In this document: piece after piece, positions 51,988-59,827 of the stretch | Position numbering within the stretch: the stretch's first letter is position 1 | Layout of the letters: every line of letters starts with the position of its first letter | Assembly (NCBI RefSeq): GCF_007970805.1 | Contig: NZ_CP042433.1 | Span: 3,782,001-3,846,000 of the forward strand | Origin: Flavisolibacter ginsenosidimutans | GTDB taxonomy: Bacteria; Bacteroidota; Bacteroidia; Chitinophagales; Chitinophagaceae | Reading direction: 5' to 3' | Length of the DNA stretch: 64,000 nt | The notes under the pieces: generated by a model | What the model was told of the DNA's origin: nothing | Seen by the model: the letters and a program-made list of their open reading frames with translations, nothing else | Databases searched by the model: none | Position numbers and translations under genes: made by a program

Positions 51988-53024
51988 GAGAGAACAACAC
52001 CCACGGAGACACGGCCCATCCCGACCTTCCCGGTGGGAAGGCCACCAGCGCTTCGCTTTACGCGGCTCGCTTGTCAACAACTCAAATAAAAAAAAGGAGT
52101 TGCCGAAAAGCGTGGGTCTGTGTGTTGTTGGCCTTCCCACCGGGAAGGTCGGGATGGGCTGCATTTTTTACATTTTGCATTTTACATTTTTCATTTGCAC
52201 TCCATGCACAAGACGTCCGCTTCTCCTTCGACAAACAAAAAATTTTACTGGGCGAGCAAATTCAGATGAAAATTGAAACCTTGCTGGGAACGAACGAACG
52301 CAGAGTGCATCTCGACAGCATTTTTTCACCCGACAGCCTGCCGCATTTTGAAGTGCTCGACCGTGGCAAAATTGATACGAGCCGCGTAGCCGAAGGCGTT
52401 TATTTAAAACAAACCGTCACCATCACCAGTTGGGACAGCGGCAGTTGGACGCTGCCCACCGTGAACCGGGCCGGTAAAAGTTTGCAACCCACAACCATAG
52501 AAGTCAGCTACACCTCACCCTGGGACCCGAAGCAACCTTACCACGATATCAAAGGCATTATTCCGGTAAAAGATCCGGGCCGTTCAACCTGGTGGTGGTA
52601 CGTGGTAGGCATCGTTGTGCTGATTGCCTTGTTTATGCTATTCTTTCCGCCCGGCAAAAAGAAAGAGGAGACAACGATCGACAGCGGCGCTTACAAAAAA
52701 GCTTTGCAACAATTGGAAAAACTTCAAAAAGAAAACCTCGCTTCAACAAACGTCAAACAATACTACACGGAGTTGATAAACATTTTCAGAGCGTATCTCA
52801 AAGGCGCCAAAGGCATCCAATCCTTTTCAAAAACAACGGATGATTTGAGCATTCAACTGCAAAGCCTGAAGATGTCGCAAACAGGCTATAACAACCTGGT
52901 GCAAACGCTGCGTTTGAGCGACCTCGTAAAGTTTGCGCAATACAAGCCCGACAGCTCTGCAAATAGCGAAGCCTTTAACGTAATCAAAGAAAGCATTACT
53001 GCCATCGAACAACATGCTGTATAA
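51984..53024 (+). CDS. Bat-cluster exported protein with one membrane helix
   Basis: The third gene of the cluster starts at ATG 51984, overlapping the DUF58 stop by 4 bp. Residues about 10-58 are translation of an inserted palindromic repeat pair. A signal-like hydrophobic run (FFTFCILHFSFALHAQ) follows at about residues 61-76. An extracytoplasmic beta domain of about 125 residues (resembling the N-terminal part of BatD-like proteins), a membrane helix near 205-224, and a helical cytoplasmic tail complete the 346 residues. GTG or TTG codons just before the hydrophobic run could be the functional start instead. It overlaps the VWA gene by 11 bp. Confidence 0.78.
   Translation: MRENNTHGDTAHPDLPGGKATSASLYAARLSTTQIKKRSCRKAWVCVLLAFPPGRSGWAAFFTFCILHFSFALHAQDVRFSFDKQKILLGEQIQMKIETLLGTNERRVHLDSIFSPDSLPHFEVLDRGKIDTSRVAEGVYLKQTVTITSWDSGSWTLPTVNRAGKSLQPTTIEVSYTSPWDPKQPYHDIKGIIPVKDPGRSTWWWYVVGIVVLIALFMLFFPPGKKKEETTIDSGAYKKALQQLEKLQKENLASTNVKQYYTELINIFRAYLKGAKGIQSFSKTTDDLSIQLQSLKMSQTGYNNLVQTLRLSDLVKFAQYKPDSSANSEAFNVIKESITAIEQHAV
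52013..52159. repeat. Stop-free palindromic repeat pair in the third bat-cluster gene
   Basis: The left arm 52013-52044 is identical to the left arm at 47941-47972. The right arm 52129-52159 is its inverted copy, lacking only the final base. The left arm continues with CCAGCGCTTCGCT, as the right arm in nadE does in reverse. The spacer (84 bp) differs from that in nadE (180 bp). A CATTTT-word run follows at 52162-52196. Confidence 0.9.
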
Positions 53025-54009
53025 CTACTTTCAAAATATCAGCTTTGCGTATCCATGGTTGTTGCCGCTGCTTGTTGCCGTGCCGGTTCTTGCATGGATT
53101 CATTATTCTTCGCTGCGAAAGAAAAAGAGCAGTTTCACCGTTTCATCGGCACAGCATTTTAAGCACCGCACGGCAAAAAATTATTTGATCAACCTTCCGT
53201 TTTGGCTGCGCTTGCTGGCGCTTGCTTGCCTGCTGCTTGCGTTGGCCCGTCCGCAAATTCGCGACGTGCAAAGCCGTAACAAAGGCGAGGGCATTGACAT
53301 CATGCTTTGCCTGGACGTAAGTACCAGCATGTTGTCGCGTGACTTCTCGCCCAACCGCATCGAAGCCGCTAAAGAAGTGGCCATTGATTTTGTGAACAGC
53401 CGTCCCGTTGACCGCATTGGCCTTGTAGCTTTTTCGGGTGAGAGTTATACCCTGTCGCCGCTCACCACCAATCACGATCTTATTCTTCAGCAAATAAAAA
53501 GTTTGCGCTGTGGCATGTTGCAGGACGGAACGCTGATTGGCGAAGGCCTGGCAAAATCGGTGGAACGTTTGTCCTCCGTTGGCGCAAAAAGCAAGGTGGT
53601 GATTTTGATGACCGACGGAAAAGAAGAGCCGCCAAAAACCCGCATCATTGATCCGTTGATGGCTTTGCAAATTGCGAAAGCAAAAGGGGTAAGAGTTTAC
53701 ACCGTAGGCATGGCCGGCACGCCGGAACAACAACGTGCCAATGCCGGTGTGTTGGGCACGACCTCCAACCTTGATGACGCCTTGCTGCAACGCATTGCGC
53801 AGGAAACCGGGGGCGCTTATTTTAAAGCAAGAGATAAAGAAACGCTGCAAGTCATTTATTCGCAAATTGACCGCCTGGAAAAATCAAGCTTCGAACGCAT
53901 CACCAAAACACGGGTAGAAGAGCAATACTTTTATCTGTTGATAGCGGCCCTGTTCTTTCTACTTTTGGAAGCGCTTTTGCGGTACACGTACTTGCGCACA
54001 TTTCCTTAA
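53014..54009 (+). CDS. batA: VWA domain membrane protein BatA-like
   Basis: The 331-residue protein has N-terminal membrane helices (about residues 8-28 and 58-78), a von Willebrand factor A domain with an intact MIDAS (LDVSTSMLSRD near residue 98, plus the later Thr/Asp in LSPLTTNHD and MTDGKEE), and a C-terminal helix (YFYLLIAALFFLLLEALL). BatA proteins work with MoxR, probably in periplasmic protein assembly or stress tolerance. Normally batB, a TPR batC and batD follow; here the cluster ends and rsgA follows. Confidence 0.88.
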   Translation: MLYNYFQNISFAYPWLLPLLVAVPVLAWIHYSSLRKKKSSFTVSSAQHFKHRTAKNYLINLPFWLRLLALACLLLALARPQIRDVQSRNKGEGIDIMLCLDVSTSMLSRDFSPNRIEAAKEVAIDFVNSRPVDRIGLVAFSGESYTLSPLTTNHDLILQQIKSLRCGMLQDGTLIGEGLAKSVERLSSVGAKSKVVILMTDGKEEPPKTRIIDPLMALQIAKAKGVRVYTVGMAGTPEQQRANAGVLGTTSNLDDALLQRIAQETGGAYFKARDKETLQVIYSQIDRLEKSSFERITKTRVEEQYFYLLIAALFFLLLEALLRYTYLRTFP

Positions 54010-54015
54010 TGAAGT

Positions 54016-54084
54016 CAAAAGTAAAAAGCCAAAATTCAAAAACATGCCTCTGAACATCGCGTTTATTTTTACTTTTTACTTTTG
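54016..54084. repeat. Word-type hairpin with perfect 13-bp stem before rsgA
   Basis: CAAAAGTAAAAAG (54016-54028) and CTTTTTACTTTTG (54072-54084) are exact complements. Flanking words AAAATTCAAAA and TTTGAATTTTAATTC extend the symmetry. The loop is 43 bases. The right arm ends 13 bp before the rsgA start codon, so the hairpin could terminate the bat cluster or influence rsgA translation. Confidence 0.7.
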
Positions 54085-54097
54085 AATTTTAATTCTC

Positions 54098-55024
54098 ATG
54101 ACCGGCATTGTTTACAAATCCACAGGCAGTTGGTACAGCGTCAAAGGCGATGACGGCAAGTTTTACAATGCCCGCATTAAAGGCGTGTTCAAGATTGACG
54201 ACATCACCTCCACCAATCCTATTGCCGTTGGTGATGCGGTGGAATTTGAAACTGAGAACGAAGGCGAAGCCTCGGTCATTATCACCAAAATTGGCGACCG
54301 CAAAAATTACGTGGCGCGACAATCGCCAAGAGCGAAACACGCACACCATATCGTTGCGGCCAATCTTGATCAATCGCTTATGCTGGCAACGATAAAAGAG
54401 CCGCGAACCTCGCAGGGCTTTATTGATCGCTTCCTTGTTGCCTGCGAAATGTACCACGTGCCGGCGATTGTTGTCTTCAACAAAACCGATGTTTATAAAG
54501 AGAAGGATTGGAAGGAATTTGAACGCCTGAAAACAATCTACGAGGCCGTCGGCTACAAGGCCTTTGCCATGAGTTTGAAAGAACGCAAAGGCCTGGACGA
54601 AATAAAAGAAACGCTCAAGGAAAAAACAACACTGATCAGCGGGCACAGCGGCGTAGGCAAATCATCGTTTATCAACGCTGTCATTCCAGACAGCAAAATA
54701 AAAACACAGGACGTAAGCGGCTGGAGCGGCAAGGGACAACACACCACCACCTTTGCCGAGATGTACGATCTTCCCTTCGACGGCAAGCTAATTGATACAC
54801 CCGGTATGCGGGAGTTTGGTTTGGTTGACGTGAAGAAGGAAGAACTGTCAGGCTATTTTCCCGAGATGAGGGCAAGATTAAACGATTGCCAGTTCAATAA
54901 TTGCCAGCACATTAATGAACCCGGTTGCGCCATTAAACAGGCGGTGATTGACGGCGAGATTGACGAAGACCGGTATGTGAGTTATGTGAACATTTTGGAA
55001 TCATTAAAAGACCATGAGTGGTAA
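54098..55024 (+). CDS. rsgA: Ribosome small subunit-dependent GTPase A
   Basis: The 308-residue protein has an N-terminal OB-fold, then a circularly permuted GTPase with the motif order G4-G5-G1-G3: NKTDVY (about 128), the P-loop SGHSGVGKSS (about 184), DTPGMREFG (about 233), and a C-terminal zinc knuckle CQFNNCQHINEPGC. It is a late 30S ribosome maturation factor, stimulated by the 30S subunit. The gene is unrelated to the preceding bat cluster. Confidence 0.93.
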   Translation: MTGIVYKSTGSWYSVKGDDGKFYNARIKGVFKIDDITSTNPIAVGDAVEFETENEGEASVIITKIGDRKNYVARQSPRAKHAHHIVAANLDQSLMLATIKEPRTSQGFIDRFLVACEMYHVPAIVVFNKTDVYKEKDWKEFERLKTIYEAVGYKAFAMSLKERKGLDEIKETLKEKTTLISGHSGVGKSSFINAVIPDSKIKTQDVSGWSGKGQHTTTFAEMYDLPFDGKLIDTPGMREFGLVDVKKEELSGYFPEMRARLNDCQFNNCQHINEPGCAIKQAVIDGEIDEDRYVSYVNILESLKDHEW

Positions 55025-55148
55025 GTTTTTGTTCACTTCTTGGGCGTGAAATGCGGTGCTGCTTTTGCGGTGTAACGGTTAAACGACAAGAAGATAATAG
55101 CGAAGAAATGATGACAGGCGAAAGCAATAACAGGTAAACAAGCGAACA

Positions 55149-55754
55149 ATGTTGATACACATTCATCCCGATAATCCGCAAGACCGCCTCATCAAACAAG
55201 TCGCGGAGATTTTAAAAAGCGGTGGCGTCATTGTTTATCCAACCGATACCATCTACGGGCTTGGCTGCGACATCACACAGCACAAAGCCGTAGAGCGCAT
55301 TTGCCGCATCAAAGGCGTTGATCCGCAAAAGGCCAACCTCTCTTTTGTTTGCTACGACTTAAGCGATTTAAGCCATTACGCCAAACAACTTGACACATCG
55401 GTTTACCGTACACTCAAGCAATACTTGCCCGGGCCTTATACCTTCATTCTCGAAGCCAGCCGGCAAGTGCCGAAAATTTTAAAAACAAAAAAAGACACCG
55501 TGGGCATTCGCGTGCCCGACAACAACATTGCAAGAGCAATTGTGCAAGAATTAGGCAATCCCATTTTAAGCGCCACGCTTCCCGGCGAATACGTGGAAGA
55601 ATACACCGACCCCGATCTCATTCACGACAGATTTGAAAAGCTCGTTGACCTGGTGATTGACGGGGGCATCGGTGGCATGGTGCCTTCCACCGTTATCAGT
55701 TTTGTAAGCGGCGAAGCCGAAGTAATAAGAGAAGGCGCGGGAGAAGTAATGTGA
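55149..55754 (+). CDS. Sua5/YciO/YrdC family protein (threonylcarbamoyl-AMP synthase-like)
   Basis: The 201-residue protein has the YrdC fold: VIVYPTDTIYGLGCD (about 28-42), ATP/threonine-binding stretches KANLSFVCYDL and LPGPYTFILEASRQVPK, VGIRVPDN, and a C-terminal GGMVPSTVISF. The family makes L-threonylcarbamoyl-AMP for tRNA t6A; the YciO branch, which this length and sequence suggest, is less certain in activity. It is cytoplasmic, in a plus-strand run between rsgA and a holin-like gene. Confidence 0.88.
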   Translation: MLIHIHPDNPQDRLIKQVAEILKSGGVIVYPTDTIYGLGCDITQHKAVERICRIKGVDPQKANLSFVCYDLSDLSHYAKQLDTSVYRTLKQYLPGPYTFILEASRQVPKILKTKKDTVGIRVPDNNIARAIVQELGNPILSATLPGEYVEEYTDPDLIHDRFEKLVDLVIDGGIGGMVPSTVISFVSGEAEVIREGAGEVM

Positions 55755-55759
55755 AAGTA

Positions 55760-55854
55760 GATGTCAGATGAGGGATGACGGATGACTGTGTTTTTGCAAT
55801 AAGAGTCTTCCTTCATCAACCTTCCGTCATCTGACATCTGTCATCCGTCATCCT
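55760..55854. repeat. Word-type inverted repeat, ORF-less relative of the 50.7-kb element
   Basis: GATGACGGATG (55774-55784) and CATCCGTCATC (55842-55852) are the same 11-mer pair that bounds the element at 50661-51111, here with only 57 bases between. GATGTCAGATGAG (55760-55772) also pairs with GTCATCTGACATC (55826-55838), 12 of 13 bases. Confidence 0.75.
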
Positions 55855-55878
55855 CCTTACATTTGTTCAAAACCTTTT

Positions 55879-56223
55879 ATGGGCTTCATTATAAAAATTC
55901 TGGCTGTTGCCGTAGCGGTATATTTAACCGCCCACCTCTTACCCGGCGTTGTGCTACGCGATGTGCAAACAGCGGTTATCGTTGCGCTGGTACTCGCGGT
56001 GTTTAATGCTATCGTCAAACCGGTTCTTGTTGTACTTACACTTCCCATCACCATTCTTACGCTTGGACTTTTTTTGCTCATCATCAACATCATCATTGTA
56101 AAACTCGCCGATTATTTCATTGACGGTTTCGCCGTACACGGCTGGCTTACGGCCTTGCTCTTTAGTTTTATCGTTTCTTTTATCAGCGCCGTCATCACCA
56201 AAATTGTTGGCGGAAAAAATTAA
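55879..56223 (+). CDS. Phage holin family (YvlD-like) membrane protein
   Basis: The 114-residue protein has four membrane helices and the pattern of the Phage_holin_4_2/YvlD family (AVYLTAHLLPGVVLRD, then FNAIVKPVLVVLTLPITILTLGLFLLIIN across residues about 49-77). Despite the name, chromosomal members are not part of a phage here; no phage gene is nearby. The function is unknown. It starts 24 bp after the word-type repeat and is followed by the E1 gene after 8 bp. Confidence 0.87.
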   Translation: MGFIIKILAVAVAVYLTAHLLPGVVLRDVQTAVIVALVLAVFNAIVKPVLVVLTLPITILTLGLFLLIINIIIVKLADYFIDGFAVHGWLTALLFSFIVSFISAVITKIVGGKN

Positions 56224-56231
56224 AATGCTTC

Positions 56232-58226
56232 ATGCAGTTTCAAAAAAGTTCGTTGCAAAGCGAAGAACTCATTTCTCTTTATAAAAATTTATTGTGGCCA
56301 CGTTTGATTGAAGAAAAAATGCTTGTGCTTCTTCGACAGGGGCGCATCTCCAAATGGTTCAGCGGCATCGGGCAAGAGGCAATCAGTGTCGGTGCAACGA
56401 TGGCTTTACAGCAAGACGAATGGATCATGCCTTTGCACCGGAACCTTGGCGTGTTTACCTCGCGAAACATGCCGCTGCACAAGCTTTTCAAGCAATGGCA
56501 AGGTGCGCAGGACGGCTACAGCAAGGGCCGCGAACGCAGCTTTCATTTTGGTTCGAAAGAGCATCGCATCTGCGGCATGATTTCACATCTTGGTCCGCAG
56601 TTGGCCGTTTCCGACGGCGTTGCTTTGGCCTGTAAACTCAAGCAAGAAAAAAAAGTTTCGCTTGCTTTTACCGGCGACGGCGGAACCAGCGAAGGCGATT
56701 TTCACGAAGCGCTTAATGTAGCGGCTGTGTGGGATTTGCCCGTCATCTTCATCATTGAAAACAACGGCTACGGATTAAGTACACCAACGAGTGAACAATA
56801 CCGTTGTGCGCAGTTGGCCGATCGTGCAAAAGGATACGGCATGGACAGCGTAGTGATTGATGGCAACAACATCTTAACCGTTTATGATACCGTAAAAGGC
56901 GTAAGAGATTATTGCATTCGCGAACAGAAACCTTACCTCATTGAATGCACCACCTTTCGAATGCGCGGGCACGAAGAGGCCAGCGGAACCAAATACGTTC
57001 CGAAAGAATTGTTTGAACAATGGCAGGAGAAAGACCCGATAAAAAATTATGAAGTGTGGTTGCTGAATGAAGGCGTGTTGACGGATCAGGATGTTCTTGC
57101 AACGCGGGAAGAAATGAAAACCGCTATTGAAGAGGCGTTGCAAATTGGGTTCAACAGTCGCCCAACGATGGTAAGCGCCAACGATGAACTAAGAGACGTA
57201 CATGCGCCAACCGTGATTAATAACCAACGGCCAGCGCTCAACGCTCAACGCTCAACGTCGTCACGAGAACTGCGCATGATAGACGCCATTAAAGAAGGTT
57301 TGTATCAATGCATGCAACAGCATTCCAATCTTGTTCTCATGGGGCAAGACATTGCCGAATACGGCGGTGCGTTTAAAATTACCGAAGGCTTTGTGGAAGA
57401 ATTTGGAAAAGCGAGAGTGCGCAATACTCCTTTATGCGAGAGTGCGATTGTGGGCGCCGCACTTGGCTTATCGCTTGAAGATTTTAAAAGCGTTGTGGAA
57501 ATGCAGTTTGCGGATTTTGTTTCGGTAGGCTTTAATCAAATCGTGAACAACCTTGCAAAAGTCCATTACCGTTGGGGCCAGAACGCTGACGTAGTGATAC
57601 GCATGCCAACGGGCGGCGGCGTAGGCGCCGGGCCTTTTCACTCGCAATCAAACGAAGCCTGGTTTGTGCACACACCGGGTTTAAAGGTGGTTTATCCTTC
57701 TAATCCTTTCGACGCAAAAGGTTTGCTGATTGCGGCCATCAACGACCCAAATCCGGTGATGTATTTTGAGCACAAAGCTTTGTACCGAAGCGTGAACGGA
57801 CAAGTGCCGGAAGAATATTACGAAGTAGAAATTGGCAAGGCAAGAGTGGTGCAAACCGGCAACGACATTTCGATAATCACGTACGGGGCCGGCGTGCATT
57901 GGGCAGAAGAATACGCAACGGAACACACTGATGTCTCCATTGACATACTCGACTTGCGAACCTTGCTGCCGCTCGATTACGAAGCCATAGAAGCATCGGT
58001 TAAACGCACAGGAAAGGTTTTGTTGTTGCACGAAGACACGTTAATTGGCGGCATTAGTGGCGATATAGCCGCGTGGATTGCGGAACACTGTTTTCAATAT
58101 CTGGATGCACCGGTGATGCGTTGCGCATCGCTGGATACGCCGGTACCGTTTAATACAGAGCTGGAGAAAACTTTTTTAGCAAAAGCAAGGCTGGATGAAA
58201 CGATGCTGCGTTTGTTGGCCTACTAG
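56232..58226 (+). CDS. 2-oxoacid dehydrogenase E1, fused alpha and beta subunits
   Basis: Residues 1-320 are the E1 alpha domain with the thiamine-diphosphate motif GDGGTSEGDFHEALNVAAVW, ending ENNGYGLSTP (about residues 143-180). Residues about 345-664 are the E1 beta transketolase-like domain (LMGQDIAEYGGAFKITEGF, MPTGGGVGAGPFHSQSNEA). The fusion resembles branched-chain 2-oxoacid dehydrogenase E1 of Bacteroidota, decarboxylating 2-oxoacids for transfer to lipoyl-E2. No E2 or E3 gene is adjacent. The linker between the halves contains a DNA heptamer repeat. The substrate is inferred, not shown. Confidence 0.88.
   Translation: MQFQKSSLQSEELISLYKNLLWPRLIEEKMLVLLRQGRISKWFSGIGQEAISVGATMALQQDEWIMPLHRNLGVFTSRNMPLHKLFKQWQGAQDGYSKGRERSFHFGSKEHRICGMISHLGPQLAVSDGVALACKLKQEKKVSLAFTGDGGTSEGDFHEALNVAAVWDLPVIFIIENNGYGLSTPTSEQYRCAQLADRAKGYGMDSVVIDGNNILTVYDTVKGVRDYCIREQKPYLIECTTFRMRGHEEASGTKYVPKELFEQWQEKDPIKNYEVWLLNEGVLTDQDVLATREEMKTAIEEALQIGFNSRPTMVSANDELRDVHAPTVINNQRPALNAQRSTSSRELRMIDAIKEGLYQCMQQHSNLVLMGQDIAEYGGAFKITEGFVEEFGKARVRNTPLCESAIVGAALGLSLEDFKSVVEMQFADFVSVGFNQIVNNLAKVHYRWGQNADVVIRMPTGGGVGAGPFHSQSNEAWFVHTPGLKVVYPSNPFDAKGLLIAAINDPNPVMYFEHKALYRSVNGQVPEEYYEVEIGKARVVQTGNDISIITYGAGVHWAEEYATEHTDVSIDILDLRTLLPLDYEAIEASVKRTGKVLLLHEDTLIGGISGDIAAWIAEHCFQYLDAPVMRCASLDTPVPFNTELEKTFLAKARLDETMLRLLAY
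57235..57257. repeat. Heptamer tandem repeat in the E1 linker
   Basis: CGCTCAA occurs three times in tandem (57235-57255) plus CG. As seven is not a multiple of three, each copy is read in a different frame. It lies in the non-conserved linker between alpha and beta domains. Confidence 0.85.
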
Positions 58227-58239
58227 CCTGTAAGCTTAT

Positions 58240-58461
58240 CTACAAGGACCGCCGGAAGCCAACACCCGGTCTGTCTTCACCGTTAATTTTGCGCACCAGA
58301 TCTTCTGCGGTCATTGCCACCTTCACTGCTTCCGTTTTGCCACCTTCCACTTCAATTAAGCTGCTTTCGCCTTCAGCAATTTTTGTTATTAGAACAATTT
58401 TATCGAGACTGACGAACACCTCGGCCTTGCGGTCCTCGCAGTAAACGTTTAAGAATTTCAT
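58240..58461 (-). CDS. Small conserved-looking protein of unknown function
   Basis: The 73-residue reading frame starts with ATG 58461 (MKFLNVYCEDRKAEVF) and has a plausible beta-rich composition (SLDKIVLITKIAEGESSLIEVE). It carries no signal or membrane helix and no recognised motif. It is convergent with the E1 gene 14 bp away. Coding status rests on good codon usage, clean start and lack of a competing frame; the function is unknown. Its shape recalls small beta-sheet proteins such as FlbD-like ones, but without sequence support. Confidence 0.6.
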   Translation of the reverse strand: MKFLNVYCEDRKAEVFVSLDKIVLITKIAEGESSLIEVEGGKTEAVKVAMTAEDLVRKINGEDRPGVGFRRSL

Positions 58462-58648
58462 GCTGAAAATGTAAAGAAGATTTTTCCTTTAAACGCCGGC
58501 TCTTTTCCTCCGTTCACCGATTTACGCCAGCGCTTTCTTTTCAGCCTCTCCTTTTGGGAAAAAATTATTAACCCTATTTAACGCAGTACGCCAAAACTTT
58601 TTAAACTTTAGGTTACTAATTTGCTCTAACAAACTACAATTTACCTTT

Positions 58649-59716
58649 ATGAATACGCCAATAAAACAATTTGCTCTCAGCACATTCATTGCTTTGGCTT
58701 TCATCGGCTCGGCCAACGCACAGCGTGGCGAGCGCCACGACGGTGGCGGTTCAAGAAGCTTTGACAGGGGCGGTAGCAATGAACGCCGCTCCGGTGGCTT
58801 TAGCAGCGGGTCTTCCGTAAGCCGTCAAAACAACGCTTCCTTCGATCGCCAAAGCCGGCGCGAATCCTTTGACAACCGCGTAAGTTCGGTAACGCCCGGC
58901 CGACAAAGTCGGAACTTCGACAACCGCGACGTGGTTCGCTCTTCTACCGACTGGCGAATGGATCAATCAAGAGTCAACAACGGTTTCAGCCAGCAACGGG
59001 TTTCGCGCAACACACCCGTTTACAATAACGCCCGTGTTGTGAACAATTATCGCTATTCGTCTGCTTACAGTTACGCACCGCGTCGTTGGGCCTATTACGG
59101 TGCGCCGCGTTATTCGGTTTTACCATACGGTGCCTTAACCATCCGTTTTGGTGGTTATCCCTATTATTATCACAGCGGGCTGTTCTTTGGCTATTACAAC
59201 GGTTTTTACGAACCGGTGTTTGCGCCCATTGGCATTCATGTGAACATTTTGCCGATCGGATACCATCCCTTTTATATCGGTCCCACTCGCTACTATTACT
59301 ACGACGGCATTTATTACAGAAACTACAACGACAACGAGTATGAAGTGATTGATGCGCCGCTGGGTGCTCAGGTATCCGTGTTGCCGAAAGGCGCGACTGT
59401 GGCTACTATTAACGGCGAGAAGTTTTACGAGTTCAACGGCACTTATTACAAAGAAGGCACCAACAGTAAAAACGAGGTAGTTTATACCGTGGTGGGAAAA
59501 TACGGGCATGTGAACAATAGCGAGGCCGGTGTTTCTGACTTGCAGCAGCCGGCTTTGCACGTGGGCGATGTGATTCCCGTACTGCCCGACGGTTGCAAGG
59601 AAGTAACGATTAACGGCGAACAGTTGTACCTATCGCCTGACAATACTTATTTTAAAGCGCAGACTTCCGATGGCAACACGAGTTACAAGATCGTGGGCAT
59701 GGGAGAAAAGCAATAA
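58649..59716 (+). CDS. DUF6515-type exported, Tyr/Arg/Gly-rich protein
   Basis: A signal peptide (about 24 residues, ending ANAQ) leads into an Arg/Ser/Gly-rich disordered region (residues 25-115). A Tyr-rich segment follows (YYHSGLFFGYYNGFYEP), and then three repeats of the form VxxLPxGxxxxxINGxxYYxxxxTYYK, clear at VSVLPKGATVATINGEKFYEF and IPVLPDGCKEVTINGEQLYL (each about 21 residues; first at about 247, last at about 312). DUF6515-like proteins are common and uncharacterised in Bacteroidota; they are exported. It is a monocistronic gene with its own terminator. Confidence 0.8.
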   Translation: MNTPIKQFALSTFIALAFIGSANAQRGERHDGGGSRSFDRGGSNERRSGGFSSGSSVSRQNNASFDRQSRRESFDNRVSSVTPGRQSRNFDNRDVVRSSTDWRMDQSRVNNGFSQQRVSRNTPVYNNARVVNNYRYSSAYSYAPRRWAYYGAPRYSVLPYGALTIRFGGYPYYYHSGLFFGYYNGFYEPVFAPIGIHVNILPIGYHPFYIGPTRYYYYDGIYYRNYNDNEYEVIDAPLGAQVSVLPKGATVATINGEKFYEFNGTYYKEGTNSKNEVVYTVVGKYGHVNNSEAGVSDLQQPALHVGDVIPVLPDGCKEVTINGEQLYLSPDNTYFKAQTSDGNTSYKIVGMGEKQ

Positions 59717-59735
59717 TTTTTTCAATGCCTTTTAT

Positions 59736-59765
59736 AAAAAGACCCACAGCATTGTGGGTCTTTTT
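59736..59765 (+). terminator. Rho-independent terminator
   Basis: AAAAAGACCCACA (59736-59748) and TGTGGGTCTTTTT (59753-59765) form a perfect 13-bp stem with a 4-base loop. It can work in both directions for the convergent SDR gene. Confidence 0.93.
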
Positions 59766-59827
59766 ATATGGCGGTTATCTTCAATTAAACGTCTTTGACT
59801 TTTCCTGTTGCTTATTATCAATTGGCA

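Noticed and set aside
55879..56223. Prophage remnant suggested by the holin-family name
   Set aside because: The YvlD-like holin family is mostly chromosomal, and no other phage gene is present in the window.
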